Shown: positions 9,211 to 18,787 of the stretch, one piece after another
Position numbering within the stretch: position 1 is the stretch's first letter
Layout of the letters: every line of letters begins with the position of its first letter
Origin: an uncultured Pelagibacteraceae bacterium
GTDB taxonomy: Bacteria; Pseudomonadota; Alphaproteobacteria; Pelagibacterales; Pelagibacteraceae
Assembly: GCA_902596185.1 (NCBI GenBank)
Contig: CACJSX010000001.1
Location: 55,183 to 119,182 of the forward strand
Length of the DNA: 64,000 nt
Direction of reading: 5' to 3'
Translations under genes and position numbers: made by a program
The notes under the pieces: model-generated
What the model was told of the DNA's origin: nothing
Database searches by the model: none
The model's input: only the letters and a program-made list of their open reading frames with translations

Positions 9211-10569
9211 TTACTTTAATTGGTTAAATAGCTCTGGCGGTATACCTTTATCAGACATACCTTTCAGATTTCCTTTTGACATCTTTTTCATCATTTCAGA
9301 CATCATTTTAAATTGCTTAAGCAATTTATTGATAGTGGCCGGATCTGTGCCAGAGCCATTAGCAATTCTTTTTTTTCTAGAACCATCTATTATTTTTGGG
9401 TTCTCTCTTTCTTTTTTTGTCATTGATAAAATAACAGCTTCATTTTTAGTAATTATACTTTCATCAATTCCCGCTGAATCCATTTGAGATTTAATTTTAG
9501 AAACTCCTGGCATAAAAGACATAATTCCCTCAATCCCACCCATTTTTTTCATTTGTCTTAATTGAGATAAATAATCTTCCATAGAGAATTGACCTTTTTT
9601 TAAATTTTCCTCTGCTTTTTTAAGATTTTCTTCTCCTAAATCTTGAGCCGCCTTTTCTACAAGGGATACGATATCCCCCATACCAAGTATTCTGTTTGCA
9701 ATTCTATCTGGATGGAATACTTCAAGATTATCTATTTTTTCTCCTATACCTAAAAATTTAATTGGAACGTTTGAAACATATTTCATACTCACTGCGGCTC
9801 CACCTCTTGCATCACCATCAGCCCTAGTTAAAATAATTCCAGATAAATTAACTGTATTTTTAAATTCTTTTGCCACTGAGGCTGCAACTTGACCTGTTAA
9901 AGAGTCTGCAACTAAGAAAGTTTCTGCTGGATTAATGACAGCTTCAATTTGCTTAATCTCACTCATCATTTGTAAATCAATTTGAGTTCTGCCAGCAGTA
10001 TCAAATAAAATTATTTCAGCTCCATTTAAATTAGCGGCACTTATTGCTCTTCTACAAATATCAGCAGGTTGCTGACCTTCTATAATAGGTAAAGTTGAAA
10101 TATTATTTTGTTCTCCTAAAGATCTAAGTTGTTCTTGTGCAGCTGGTCTGTAAATATCTAGACTGACCATCATTACTTTTTTCTTTTTATTATTTTCTAA
10201 AAATTTTGCTAATTTTGCTGTTGTTGTTGTTTTTCCAGAACCTTGTAACCCAACTAACATCATTGGCACGGGCGGTACTGCGTTTAAGTTTATCTCATTA
10301 TTTGTTGCTCCTAATAAGTCTACAAGCTCATCATAAACAATTTTAACAACCATATCCCCAGGAGAGGTAGACCTTATTATCTCTTGGCCTAATGCTTTTG
10401 GCTTAACTTTTTCAATAAAATCTTTTGCAACATCCAAAGAAACATCTGCTTCAAGTAAGGCTTGCCTAATACCTCTTAAACCTTCATCTACTTGAGCTTC
10501 ATCAAGTGAAGGTGCCTTTTTTAGAGAAGAAAAAATTTCTTCAAATTTATTTGTTAAATTTTCAAACAT
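9211..10569 (-). CDS. ffh: signal recognition particle protein Ffh (corrected start)
   Basis: SRP GTPase. The track ORF starts at 10647, but its first 26 residues (MSLETKRSTLV onward) look unlike any Ffh and come from DNA that folds into RNA hairpins. The family start MFENLTNKFEEIFSSL is at 10569, giving 452 aa, a normal length. The N domain is followed by GTPase motifs GLQGSGKTTTTAK, DTAGRTQ and TRADGDARGG, and then a methionine-rich M domain (QMKKMGGIEGIM, MMSEMMKKM) that binds SRP RNA and signal peptides. It is first in the ffh-rpsP-trmD-rplS run; its receptor gene ftsY lies nearby on the other strand. Confidence 0.96.
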   Translation of the reverse strand: MFENLTNKFEEIFSSLKKAPSLDEAQVDEGLRGIRQALLEADVSLDVAKDFIEKVKPKALGQEIIRSTSPGDMVVKIVYDELVDLLGATNNEINLNAVPPVPMMLVGLQGSGKTTTTAKLAKFLENNKKKKVMMVSLDIYRPAAQEQLRSLGEQNNISTLPIIEGQQPADICRRAISAANLNGAEIILFDTAGRTQIDLQMMSEIKQIEAVINPAETFLVADSLTGQVAASVAKEFKNTVNLSGIILTRADGDARGGAAVSMKYVSNVPIKFLGIGEKIDNLEVFHPDRIANRILGMGDIVSLVEKAAQDLGEENLKKAEENLKKGQFSMEDYLSQLRQMKKMGGIEGIMSFMPGVSKIKSQMDSAGIDESIITKNEAVILSMTKKERENPKIIDGSRKKRIANGSGTDPATINKLLKQFKMMSEMMKKMSKGNLKGMSDKGIPPELFNQLK

Positions 10570-10592
10570 ATTTATTACGCATAGCATCAACG

Positions 10593-10669
10593 CACTAGTG
10601 GGCGAACCCTCGCTGACTAGTGTCGATCTCTTTGTTTCCAAAGACACCGCAAAGTTAATGTTTTTGCGG
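10593..10669 (-). promoter_or_regulatory. structured 5' leader RNA of ffh (resembles the SAR11 'ffh' RNA motif)
   Basis: Read on the minus strand, the gap before ffh holds three consecutive helices: CCGCAAA/TTTGCGG (10663-10669 with 10647-10653), then CTTTG-GAAA-CAAAG (10630-10643) extended by GTGTC/GACAC (10643-10647 with 10620-10624), then CACTAGT/ACTAGTG (10616-10622 with 10593-10599) enclosing a GCGA/TCGC stem. The GAAA loop is a GNRA tetraloop. I recall a published candidate cis-regulatory RNA called 'ffh' from Pelagibacter comparative genomics; I could not verify a match. No U-tract follows, so the control, if any, is probably on translation. Confidence 0.75.
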
Positions 10670-10689
10670 AAACGGCAACAACCTATAAT
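10661..10689 (+). promoter_or_regulatory. probable dapF-ftsY promoter
   Basis: A perfect TATAAT at 10684-10689 lies 40 bp before the dapF ATG. At 17-bp spacing upstream is TTTTTG, a weak -35 match. It overlaps the divergent ffh leader, so both transcription units start in the same 160-bp gap; on the minus strand the same AT block offers TATTAT. Confidence 0.5.
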
Positions 10690-10729
10690 AGAGGTTCAAA
10701 AAGTCAATAAATAAGTTAAATATCTATAT

Positions 10730-11554
10730 ATGGATATTAAAGCTTTTAAAATGGACGGTTTAGGTAATGATTTTGTCATCATAGATAATAGGCAAACAAT
10801 TACAAATTTGACTAAAGAGCAAATAATAAAGATTTGTGACAGAAAATTTATTGGTTGTGACCAACTAATATTGATAAAAAAAAATGATATTTCAGATGCT
10901 TCACTAGAATTTTATAATTCAGATGGAGGAATGTCTGGTGCGTGTGGAAATGGTACGCGATGTATTGCTGATTTATTAGGCAAAGAAAATAACAAAAAAG
11001 AAATTGTCCTAACAACTTTATCTGGCAAATTAAAATCAAATATTGTTGGAGAAAAAATGGTTTCTACAGAATTAGGTGTTGCAAAAACAAAATGGGATGA
11101 GATTCCATTGTCTAAAGAATTAAATACAAATAATTTAGGAATTAAAATTAATGACAAAAATAATAAAGAATTTTCTGGCGGAACTGCTGTAAATGTTGGA
11201 AACCCACATGTAGTTTTTTTTGTTGATAATAACGAAAATTTTGAAATTGAAAAAATTGGACCAAAAATCGAAACCCACTCTCTATTTCCAGAAAAATGTA
11301 ATGTTACTTTAGCAACTGTTGTTAACAAAGAATTGATAAAAGTTAGAGTGTGGGAAAGAGGAGCTGGACTTACCAAAGCTTGTGGAACTGCAGCTTGCGC
11401 AACAGCTTTTGTCGCAAAACAAAACGGACTGGTAAATGATAAAGTTGATATTGAATTTTCTACAGGTAGATTAACAATTTCAATTGATGAAAACAATAGT
11501 ATTCATATGAAAGGACCAGTTTCAGATATCGAGGAGATAAATTTTAAAATTTAA
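10730..11554 (+). CDS. dapF: diaminopimelate epimerase
   Basis: A 274-aa PLP-independent epimerase of normal length. The two catalytic cysteines are in SGACGNGTRC (near residue 70) and KACGTAACA (near residue 221), and the start KMDGLGNDFVIID is typical. It interconverts LL- and meso-diaminopimelate for lysine and peptidoglycan synthesis. Its stop overlaps the ftsY ATG (TAATG), so the pair is coupled. Confidence 0.97.
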   Translation: MDIKAFKMDGLGNDFVIIDNRQTITNLTKEQIIKICDRKFIGCDQLILIKKNDISDASLEFYNSDGGMSGACGNGTRCIADLLGKENNKKEIVLTTLSGKLKSNIVGEKMVSTELGVAKTKWDEIPLSKELNTNNLGIKINDKNNKEFSGGTAVNVGNPHVVFFVDNNENFEIEKIGPKIETHSLFPEKCNVTLATVVNKELIKVRVWERGAGLTKACGTAACATAFVAKQNGLVNDKVDIEFSTGRLTISIDENNSIHMKGPVSDIEEINFKI

Positions 11555-12471
11555 TGGGAATTTTTGAAAAATTTAAATCAGGTTTTAAAAAAAGTGCCTC
11601 AGCTTTTACAACGGGTTTAAGAGATATAGTTGTAAAAAAAGAGATTGATGACAAAACATTAGACAAAATTGAAGATTACTTAATTCAATCCGATGTTGGT
11701 ATTGTTTCTGCTTCAGAAATAAGAGAAATAATTTCTCAAACGAAAATTGATCCCAATAAAGATTTAACCGACGAAATAAATAATATTTTAAAAAATTATA
11801 TTATTTCAATTATGAAACCTTTAGAAAATATTGAATTCTTCAAAAAAAAAGAAAAATTAAATGCAACATTAATTTCAGGTGTCAATGGTGTTGGAAAGAC
11901 AACTACTATTGGAAAAATAAGCAAAATATTAAAGGGTAATGGAAACAAGGTAATGCTAGCTGCATCAGATACTTTTAGAGCAGCAGCTATTGAACAACTA
12001 GAAAATTGGGCAAACAAAGTTGATGTTCAAATTACAAAATCATCTCAAGGTTCTGATCCTGCATCAGTTGCTTACAAGGCTATTGAAGAAGCATTAAACA
12101 ATAATTTTAACCAAGTTTTAATTGATACAGCTGGAAGACTACAAAATAAAAAAAATTTGATGGAAGAATATAAAAAAATTGCAAACGTTACTAAAAAAAT
12201 TGATCCTGATGCTCCACATGATGTTATTTTAGTTTTGGATGCAACTTCTGGCCAAAATGTAATTAATCAAGTTGAAGAATTTAATAAAATTATTCCAATA
12301 ACTGGTCTTATTATGACAAAATTAGATGGCACAGCAAAAGGAGGTATTCTTTTAGCTGTTGCTAAAAAATATAAACTACCAATTATTGCACTTGGATTAG
12401 GTGAAAAAGAAGATGATTTACAAATTTTTGAGGCCGAAAAATTCGCAGAGGCATTTACTCAAATTAATTAA
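11554..12471 (+). CDS. ftsY: signal recognition particle receptor FtsY
   Basis: A 305-aa SRP-receptor GTPase. It has the N domain followed by GVNGVGKTTTIGK (near residue 112), DTFRAAA, DTAGRLQ and TKLDGTAKGG. It docks Ffh-ribosome complexes at the inner membrane. The acidic A domain found in E. coli FtsY is nearly absent, as is common in compact alphaproteobacterial versions. It overlaps the end of the convergent secreted-orphan gene by 8 bp. Confidence 0.97.
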   Translation: MGIFEKFKSGFKKSASAFTTGLRDIVVKKEIDDKTLDKIEDYLIQSDVGIVSASEIREIISQTKIDPNKDLTDEINNILKNYIISIMKPLENIEFFKKKEKLNATLISGVNGVGKTTTIGKISKILKGNGNKVMLAASDTFRAAAIEQLENWANKVDVQITKSSQGSDPASVAYKAIEEALNNNFNQVLIDTAGRLQNKKNLMEEYKKIANVTKKIDPDAPHDVILVLDATSGQNVINQVEEFNKIIPITGLIMTKLDGTAKGGILLAVAKKYKLPIIALGLGEKEDDLQIFEAEKFAEAFTQIN

Positions 12472-13027
12472 TTAAGGTACTGGAAATTAAAGGTTTATAA
12501 AAACTACATTTGTAGCGTTCTTTAAATTCATAATGTCCACAATTTTTAGCTATCGAAGAAATAATAAAATCAAATTTTCCATTTATAGGATAAAGCTCTA
12601 ACTTTTTTTCAACAATATCAAATTTAAAATTAGCTTTTAGACTTTTTACAGCACTAATCATCACCAGAGTTTTGTTATCTTTTAAAAGATAATATGCAAA
12701 ATCATCTGGAAAAACTGGGAAATCATACTCTTGCAAAAAATATTTTGCTGTTTTGGGAAACCATTCATAAGAAATTAATGGCAAAGACTCTTTCGTTTTG
12801 TAGTTATAAATATAAAGATCTTTTGGAAAATCATTAATATAATTTGAATTTTCTCCTCGAGCTAAGACAGCTTTTTCACGAGTTTTAAAATATAATGCAA
12901 AATTTTCATCGTGCGAATTCATTTGATCAATATGAAAAAGGCTGTCTACAGATGCTAAATTTTCTTTGGCATTTGATAAATTATTTAAAGAAAAAAGAAC
13001 AATAAAAAATAAGAAAAAATTTTTCAT
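12464..13027 (-). CDS. secreted protein of unknown function
   Basis: I do not recognise this 187-aa protein. It begins with a clear Sec signal peptide (MKNFFLFFIVLFSLNNLSNA), so the mature part of about 167 residues should be periplasmic. The mature part is rich in Phe, Tyr and Lys. Two cysteines near the C-terminus (KNCGHYEF, YKCSFYKP) are spaced so that they could form a disulfide. It lies 48 bp after the hydrolase gene and converges on ftsY with an 8-bp overlap. Confidence 0.7.
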   Translation of the reverse strand: MKNFFLFFIVLFSLNNLSNAKENLASVDSLFHIDQMNSHDENFALYFKTREKAVLARGENSNYINDFPKDLYIYNYKTKESLPLISYEWFPKTAKYFLQEYDFPVFPDDFAYYLLKDNKTLVMISAVKSLKANFKFDIVEKKLELYPINGKFDFIISSIAKNCGHYEFKERYKCSFYKPLISSTLIN

Positions 13028-13075
13028 AAATTAACTTAAAAAAAAAATTTGAATTATCTTTGTTTAGATTATGGC

Positions 13076-13894
13076 TTAATTTAAACTATCAACAAACGAT
13101 TTAAGAGCTAATACAAGTTTATCATCATATTCCATCATATGATCGTCATATTTTGTAAAATATGAATATTTAGGTTCACTTGCTAAATTAAAAATTTTTT
13201 TACCCATCCAAAATGGAACTATTTGGTCAGCCTCACCATGCATTACTAATACTGGAATATTAATATTTTTAATTTTTTCATTATTTTCATACTTATCTTT
13301 TAAAATTAAACCTACTGGAATATATGGATAAAAATTTTTCGCCGCTTCTATCATTGATGTAAAGGGCGTTTCTAAGATTAATCCTGCAAAATTTTTATTC
13401 TGAGTAATTTCAGTAGCAATGCCAGTTCCTAATGACTCTCCATAAATAATTATATCTTCTTCTTTTAGACCTTTTTCTTTAAGCCAGTTTATTGCACTAG
13501 CACCATCTGTATAAAGACCCTCCTCACTTGGTTTTCCTTTATTGCCGCTAAACCCTCTCCATGCAATAATTAAAAAATTAACATCCATGTCTTTAAAATG
13601 ATTTAACTTATGGATTCTGTTTTCAAGTGTCCCTGCATTTCCATGAAAATAAACTATTGTTTTATAACTTTTTAAATTTTTATTATGAAACCAGCCTAAA
13701 AGATTAATATTATCTGTTGTTTTGATATTAACTTTTTCAATATTAACTTCTAAATTATCTCCAGAATAATTATTCTCATCAGGATGATACATTAAATTTC
13801 TTTGAAAAAAGAATAAGAAAATTAAAACAATTAAGTAAATAGCAACAATACCAATAAATAATTCCAAAAAAAAATTCCTACGTTTTATTTTCAT
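13076..13894 (-). CDS. membrane-anchored alpha/beta hydrolase (ABHD13/Bem46-like)
   Basis: A 272-aa serine hydrolase. An N-terminal membrane helix (about residues 9-31) precedes the hydrolase domain. Motifs are VYFHGNAG (oxyanion), GESLGTGI (nucleophile Ser), GEADQIVP (acid) and DDHMMEYD (His). This set matches the Bem46/ABHD13-type peptidase-like family, whose substrates are mostly unknown. The gene overlaps the upstream MFS gene by 17 bp, so it belongs to the end of the TRAP-MFS operon. Confidence 0.85.
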   Translation of the reverse strand: MKIKRRNFFLELFIGIVAIYLIVLIFLFFFQRNLMYHPDENNYSGDNLEVNIEKVNIKTTDNINLLGWFHNKNLKSYKTIVYFHGNAGTLENRIHKLNHFKDMDVNFLIIAWRGFSGNKGKPSEEGLYTDGASAINWLKEKGLKEEDIIIYGESLGTGIATEITQNKNFAGLILETPFTSMIEAAKNFYPYIPVGLILKDKYENNEKIKNINIPVLVMHGEADQIVPFWMGKKIFNLASEPKYSYFTKYDDHMMEYDDKLVLALKSFVDSLN

Positions 13895-15116
13895 ATTTTT
13901 TTCTATTTAATATTAAAAAAAATATATAAGAAATAATACTTAAGATTAAGAAAACTGAAAAAGCTGATTTAAACGCAAATATTTCTGTGTGACCCATACT
14001 TTTAACAATATCTATCACTAAGCCCATTAGCCATTGCATTATGAATGTTCCTGCAAATATTAATAAATTGAATGAAGTTAGTGCTTTACCAGCAGAGTAA
14101 CCTGAAAAAGAAAGGCCCACAGCTGGCTGTGTAACTGATAAAAAAATTGAACTTAAAATAAATAAAGTTATGTAGAATGCACCCGCTTTTGGGCCTAGCA
14201 ATATAATCACAAACATTACAGAAAAACTAATTGGTAAACCTAATTTAAGTATTCTTTTTGCAGTAAAACCTATACCTGAAATTTTCGGTAAAAAATAACC
14301 CCATAAGAAAAAAGATACCAACATAGTTACATTGATCCAAAACAATCCTGTAGCGCTTTGAAGTGGTGTATAACCAGCAACTCTAGTCATCCATGGGCCT
14401 GCCCATAAAGTTTGTATAGCCATTAAGCCCCCATAATTAAATAAACCCATTGGAATTACACTTATAAAAAATCTATTTTTCCAAACTTCTGATAAAGTTC
14501 CAGTATTACTTGGCTCTTCTGACTCTTTATTTTTAGTTAAATTCCATTTTGGAATGAAAACTAACATTAAAAAAATACTAATTAAAATTAAGATAGCGAT
14601 ACCACCAAATATCCATCTCCATCCGAAACTAGGCAATAAAAGTTGTACAGGCAATGTAGATGACAAAAAACCTAATGATGCAATCATTAGCATCCATGAG
14701 TTTGCTCTTTGTTGTTGATTTTCTGCATACCATATTCTGTAACCAGTTAATGGAGCCATTAAACAAGCACTTACACCAACACCAATTAGAATTCGCGAAA
14801 CTAACAATCCAGAAAAACTTTCAGCTAAAGCAAATGATCCTGTTCCAACTAATGCAATTAATAAAAAAGAAGAGACAATTTTTTTTGGTCCATATTTATC
14901 TAACAAATATCCAAGGGGTATTTGCATACAAGCAAAACCTAAAAAATAACCCCCAGCTAACAATCCTAAATCAGCTGCTAACAAATTAAATTCTGAGGTT
15001 AATACCGGGGAAAGTGTTGCAGTAATTGCACGCAACAAACATGATAAAAAATAACCAAATGCAAATACAAAAAAAACAACAATAGCCTGTTTTTTTGGTA
15101 AAATATAATTTTCCAT
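13878..15116 (-). CDS. major facilitator superfamily transporter
   Basis: A 412-aa inner-membrane carrier with about 12 predicted helices and the MFS loop motif GYLLDKYGPKK between helices 2 and 3. Substrate cannot be read from the sequence; nitrate/sialate-type and organic-anion MFS members look similar. It begins 3 bp after the giant TRAP permease stop, so it is likely co-transcribed with the TRAP system. Confidence 0.88.
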   Translation of the reverse strand: MENYILPKKQAIVVFFVFAFGYFLSCLLRAITATLSPVLTSEFNLLAADLGLLAGGYFLGFACMQIPLGYLLDKYGPKKIVSSFLLIALVGTGSFALAESFSGLLVSRILIGVGVSACLMAPLTGYRIWYAENQQQRANSWMLMIASLGFLSSTLPVQLLLPSFGWRWIFGGIAILILISIFLMLVFIPKWNLTKNKESEEPSNTGTLSEVWKNRFFISVIPMGLFNYGGLMAIQTLWAGPWMTRVAGYTPLQSATGLFWINVTMLVSFFLWGYFLPKISGIGFTAKRILKLGLPISFSVMFVIILLGPKAGAFYITLFILSSIFLSVTQPAVGLSFSGYSAGKALTSFNLLIFAGTFIMQWLMGLVIDIVKSMGHTEIFAFKSAFSVFLILSIISYIFFLILNRKKYENKT

Positions 15117-15119
15117 TAA

Positions 15120-17771
15120 TTAAAAGTTTAAAGATATATCTCTATGAACTGAGTTACACCTTGCAACAAATTTAGCTTGTTCTTTCGTCAATCTTGACTG
15201 AAGTCTTAATCCAATATTATTTTTGATAACTTCATTATATTTTATTAACTGAGGTAATAAATTTTTATTAGCATCTTCTCTCCATGAAACTTCATTATCA
15301 AATAAATTAAAGGTTTCTGAGCTGGCAAGTAATAATTTTTGTTCATCTACTTCATCGTTATCTATAACAGTTATTAAATCATCTAATTTATTAGCAAATT
15401 CTTCTGTACCTGAAATTTCGCTTAATTTTTCAAAAAGACTGTCGATTATTGAAATTGAATTTTCATAGTCTTTATTATCTATTAAATATTTTAATTCTTT
15501 TATTTCAGATGAAAGATTTTTTAACTTTTCATGATCATTAATAAACAATGCTATTTGATCTAAGTTATCATATGCTTCATCAACATTTTTTCTATAACGT
15601 TTTGTTCTAGTATTTTTTGACTTTTGAAGTATTTCAAATTCTTTATTTCGAGATTCCCAAGTTTCAGGTATTTGGTTTTTTAGTTCGGTTATTTCTAATT
15701 TATAATTTTCTATTTTAAGTTCTAATTTATTTTTATTTGATGCATCATCCTTGTCTAGATTTCTGATTTCTGATTTTAACTTTTTAATTTTATTATCAAT
15801 TTTTCGAATTTTCTTCTGTTTTTTTCTAACAGCAAAATGGAGATCTCTATAATCCTCTGCAAATAAATTATATTCCTCCTCAGTTTTTTGAAGTTTTTTA
15901 ACTATTGCAAAAGTTCCAAGTGCATTATCAAAATGTTCTTCAAATATATCTAATTTATCTACTGGTAAATTTGCAGGCATTAGTTTTTGAAAATTATTTA
16001 TGGCACTTTTAATTTGACTCTCATTATTCTTGTAAATATCAAATTTATACTCTTGTAGGCAGTATTGTAATTTTGGATTCATTGGTGGTGGAGCAACATT
16101 GGAGGTCAAATACGTTCGTGCTGGCAAATAATTTACTAATGATGGATAAAAACCAACTATCCCAAGACCAATAAGTTGAAGAATTATAAAAGGAACAACT
16201 CCTTTCCAGATATTTAATGTGGTGACTAATTTTGATGCAACCCCTTTTAAGTAAAATAATGCAAACCCAAATGGTGGTGTTAAAAAAGATGTTTGTAAAT
16301 TAACTCCTATCATAACTCCTAGCCAAATTGCACTTACATTTGCACCTGGTTCGGCTAATAATATTGGTGCAATAATTGGAACAACAACTACCGCAATTTC
16401 AATAAAATCAAGAAAGAAACCTAATAAAAAGATTACAGCCATTACAACAATAAACTGCGTCCAAAATCCACCTGGTAAATCTTGTAAAAAATCTCTTACT
16501 AACTCTTCACCTCCAAAAGCTCTAAAACCAGAAGTTAACATTGCTGCACCCAAAAGAATTATGAATACCATTGAAGTAGTTACGCATGTTTCTGTAACAA
16601 CTTCTTTCAAGACATTGTCTATCTTATAAGATCTCCAAAAACTCCATATAATTCCAATTAAAAACGTGAATGTGAAAAATCCTGTAATCAATATTGCTGT
16701 TAAATCTCTCGTATCAACAGCTTTAATATTTAAATTATAATTCTTTGCGAGAAAAAATATAGGTATTACCGAAGCAACTGAAATTATTATTGGGTAATAT
16801 GCATCTTTCCTACCCTTATGAAGACGGTAACCTGCCATCATAGTTGCTCCAATTGCTCCAATAGAACCAGCTTGATTCACTGTGGCAATACCCATCAATA
16901 TAGATCCAAGCACAGCAAATATTAAGGCAAGAGGTGGAATTATTACCCCGACAACTTTTATCCAAAATTTAAAATCAAAGCTTCCTTTAAATGTTACTGG
17001 TGGTGCAGCTTTTGGATTTATTCTTGCATAAACAAAAACATATAACATATATAAGCCAACTAAAACTAATCCAGGTAACAATGCTCCTAAAAACATATCG
17101 CCAGCACTAGTAGAACCTACTCTGAACTCTCCAGGCATATTAAATTCACCTGTTAAAATTTTATAATCCGTCTGTCGAATTGTATTAGCTACATCAGCCG
17201 CACTAGCTAATTGGTCAGCAATTATAATTAAAACAATCGATGGAGGTATTATTTGACCCAAAGTTCCTGATGAACAAACGATACCACTTGCAAGACTTTT
17301 ATCATATTTATTATTTAACATGGTTGGTAATGAAATTAGCCCCATGGCGATAACCGTTGCTCCAACTATACCTGTAGTTGCTGCAAGTAATGCTCCAACA
17401 AAAATTACTGAAATACCCAACCCTCCCGGAATTGGACCAAACAGTTGCCCCATTGTAACTAAAAGATCCTCTGCAATCTTAGATTTTTGCAGCATAATCC
17501 CCATAAAAATAAATAACGGGATAGCAATTAAAGTATCTGTTTCTACATCCCAATAATTACTCCTGAAATTAGTAATCCCAGCAGTCAGCCATTCTTTTGG
17601 ACCATCGGTTGCGAAATAAGAGCTTACATCTCCTTCAAAAAGATATCCGAAAAAAGCTGCAAGACCTATTGAAATAATTGCTGAACCAGGTAAAGCGAAA
17701 GCTACAGGAAAACCTGAAGCCAATGCTCCTATCATTATAATTACAAGTAAAGCTAAAAATAAATGTTCCAT
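15120..17771 (-). CDS. TRAP transporter large permease with C-terminal coiled-coil domain
   Basis: An 883-aa protein. Residues 1 to about 565 are a DctM-type permease: GFPVAFALPGSA, AIPLFIFMG, GAVATGI-like LLAATTGIVGATV and the NLQTSFLTPPFGFALFYLKG signature. This part is longer than the usual 430 aa, with extra helices near 315-385 as in the mannitol/chloroaromatic-type TRAP family. About 310 residues follow with no membrane helix, containing heptad-like charged stretches (VRKKQKKIRKIDNKIKKL). The tail should face the cytoplasm or periplasm depending on helix count. It starts 3 bp after the small permease. I know no standard TRAP family with such a tail. Confidence 0.93.
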   Translation of the reverse strand: MEHLFLALLVIIMIGALASGFPVAFALPGSAIISIGLAAFFGYLFEGDVSSYFATDGPKEWLTAGITNFRSNYWDVETDTLIAIPLFIFMGIMLQKSKIAEDLLVTMGQLFGPIPGGLGISVIFVGALLAATTGIVGATVIAMGLISLPTMLNNKYDKSLASGIVCSSGTLGQIIPPSIVLIIIADQLASAADVANTIRQTDYKILTGEFNMPGEFRVGSTSAGDMFLGALLPGLVLVGLYMLYVFVYARINPKAAPPVTFKGSFDFKFWIKVVGVIIPPLALIFAVLGSILMGIATVNQAGSIGAIGATMMAGYRLHKGRKDAYYPIIISVASVIPIFFLAKNYNLNIKAVDTRDLTAILITGFFTFTFLIGIIWSFWRSYKIDNVLKEVVTETCVTTSMVFIILLGAAMLTSGFRAFGGEELVRDFLQDLPGGFWTQFIVVMAVIFLLGFFLDFIEIAVVVVPIIAPILLAEPGANVSAIWLGVMIGVNLQTSFLTPPFGFALFYLKGVASKLVTTLNIWKGVVPFIILQLIGLGIVGFYPSLVNYLPARTYLTSNVAPPPMNPKLQYCLQEYKFDIYKNNESQIKSAINNFQKLMPANLPVDKLDIFEEHFDNALGTFAIVKKLQKTEEEYNLFAEDYRDLHFAVRKKQKKIRKIDNKIKKLKSEIRNLDKDDASNKNKLELKIENYKLEITELKNQIPETWESRNKEFEILQKSKNTRTKRYRKNVDEAYDNLDQIALFINDHEKLKNLSSEIKELKYLIDNKDYENSISIIDSLFEKLSEISGTEEFANKLDDLITVIDNDEVDEQKLLLASSETFNLFDNEVSWREDANKNLLPQLIKYNEVIKNNIGLRLQSRLTKEQAKFVARCNSVHRDISLNF

Positions 17772-17774
17772 AAT

Positions 17775-18758
17775 TTAATTTTTCAAAAGTTTGTCGCTAC
17801 TGCTCATAAAATAACTTGTAAATTGAATTAACATTGAGACGGCAAATACAGCCAAATATACCGCCATCAAATAAAGCAAATATAATCCATTAGATCCTTG
17901 CTGGGTAATTTCAAAAGAAATAACCGGACCATTAATAATGCTTGCTTTTCCTCCCATACCTAAAAATAAAACTATGAGACATAAAGGTATGCCTAAAATC
18001 AATGACCCTATTGAATTAGTCCATGCTTTTTTACGTTCACTGAAACCTGTATATAAAACATCAACCCTGACATGTCCCTCATGAATTAAAGCATAGGCAC
18101 TGGCAAAAAGATAAAGGGCAGAATACCAAAATCGAACTAGATCTCCTTGAAATGCTTGTTCATACTCAAAAATAAATCTCGATAAAACTATAAAAAATTC
18201 ACTTCCTACAACAAGTACCGCTAACCAAATAAAACCTACAGATCTAGTAAAATATCCAACTACAAATGAAAGTAATATTAACGGAAAATGAACAAATGTA
18301 ATCCTAAAAGCTGGAACTACTAATTTAATTTTTAAATATTCCCCTAGTAATGGTTCAAGTAATTTTTCAACAACTAAAAAAGAAATTATTAAATCTGCAA
18401 GTCCAACAATTAAAACTGCCCAAAAAGATGAACGAATTATATATGCAGTAAATTTATTTAAAATTTCTGAATCTGCTGTCAATGTTTGTTTTATTGATCT
18501 ATTTACATAGAAAATTGACAAAAATATTGAAGCTAAATAAAAAAACAGTTGTAAGTATGCAAAAGTCAAAACTGTGTCTTCCAATGGTTTACTTAATTTT
18601 TTAAATCCAAACAATCCATAATGAGAAAATAAACTTTTTACACCAGGCCAATCAAACCAAACTGTTAAAACGTTATTAAATAAAAAAACAAAAGTAGTAG
18701 CTAATATTGAGTAGCTAAATATTCTAATTATTATAGGTAAATTGTTTTTTAAATACAT
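17775..18758 (-). CDS. TRAP transporter small permease (extended)
   Basis: A 327-aa DctQ-type membrane protein. The typical DctQ core is in the C-terminal half, with the signature ALIHEGHVRVDVLY. The family is usually 160-200 aa, so about 120 residues with extra helices are added at the N-terminus (residues about 12-130). It would bridge the binding protein and the large permease. It follows the dctP-type gene after a GC-rich hairpin and precedes the large permease by 3 bp. Confidence 0.9.
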   Translation of the reverse strand: MYLKNNLPIIIRIFSYSILATTFVFLFNNVLTVWFDWPGVKSLFSHYGLFGFKKLSKPLEDTVLTFAYLQLFFYLASIFLSIFYVNRSIKQTLTADSEILNKFTAYIIRSSFWAVLIVGLADLIISFLVVEKLLEPLLGEYLKIKLVVPAFRITFVHFPLILLSFVVGYFTRSVGFIWLAVLVVGSEFFIVLSRFIFEYEQAFQGDLVRFWYSALYLFASAYALIHEGHVRVDVLYTGFSERKKAWTNSIGSLILGIPLCLIVLFLGMGGKASIINGPVISFEITQQGSNGLYLLYLMAVYLAVFAVSMLIQFTSYFMSSSDKLLKN

Positions 18759-18787
18759 AACTTAAATGAATTTCTAATTTATTAAAA

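Noticed and set aside
10570-10647. N-terminal extension of the ffh ORF (MSLETKRSTLV onward)
   Set aside because: It does not resemble any Ffh N-terminus; the DNA folds into RNA helices, and MFENL at 10569 is the family start.
10912-11496. 194-aa minus-strand ORF opposite dapF
   Set aside because: Antisense shadow of a conserved dapF.
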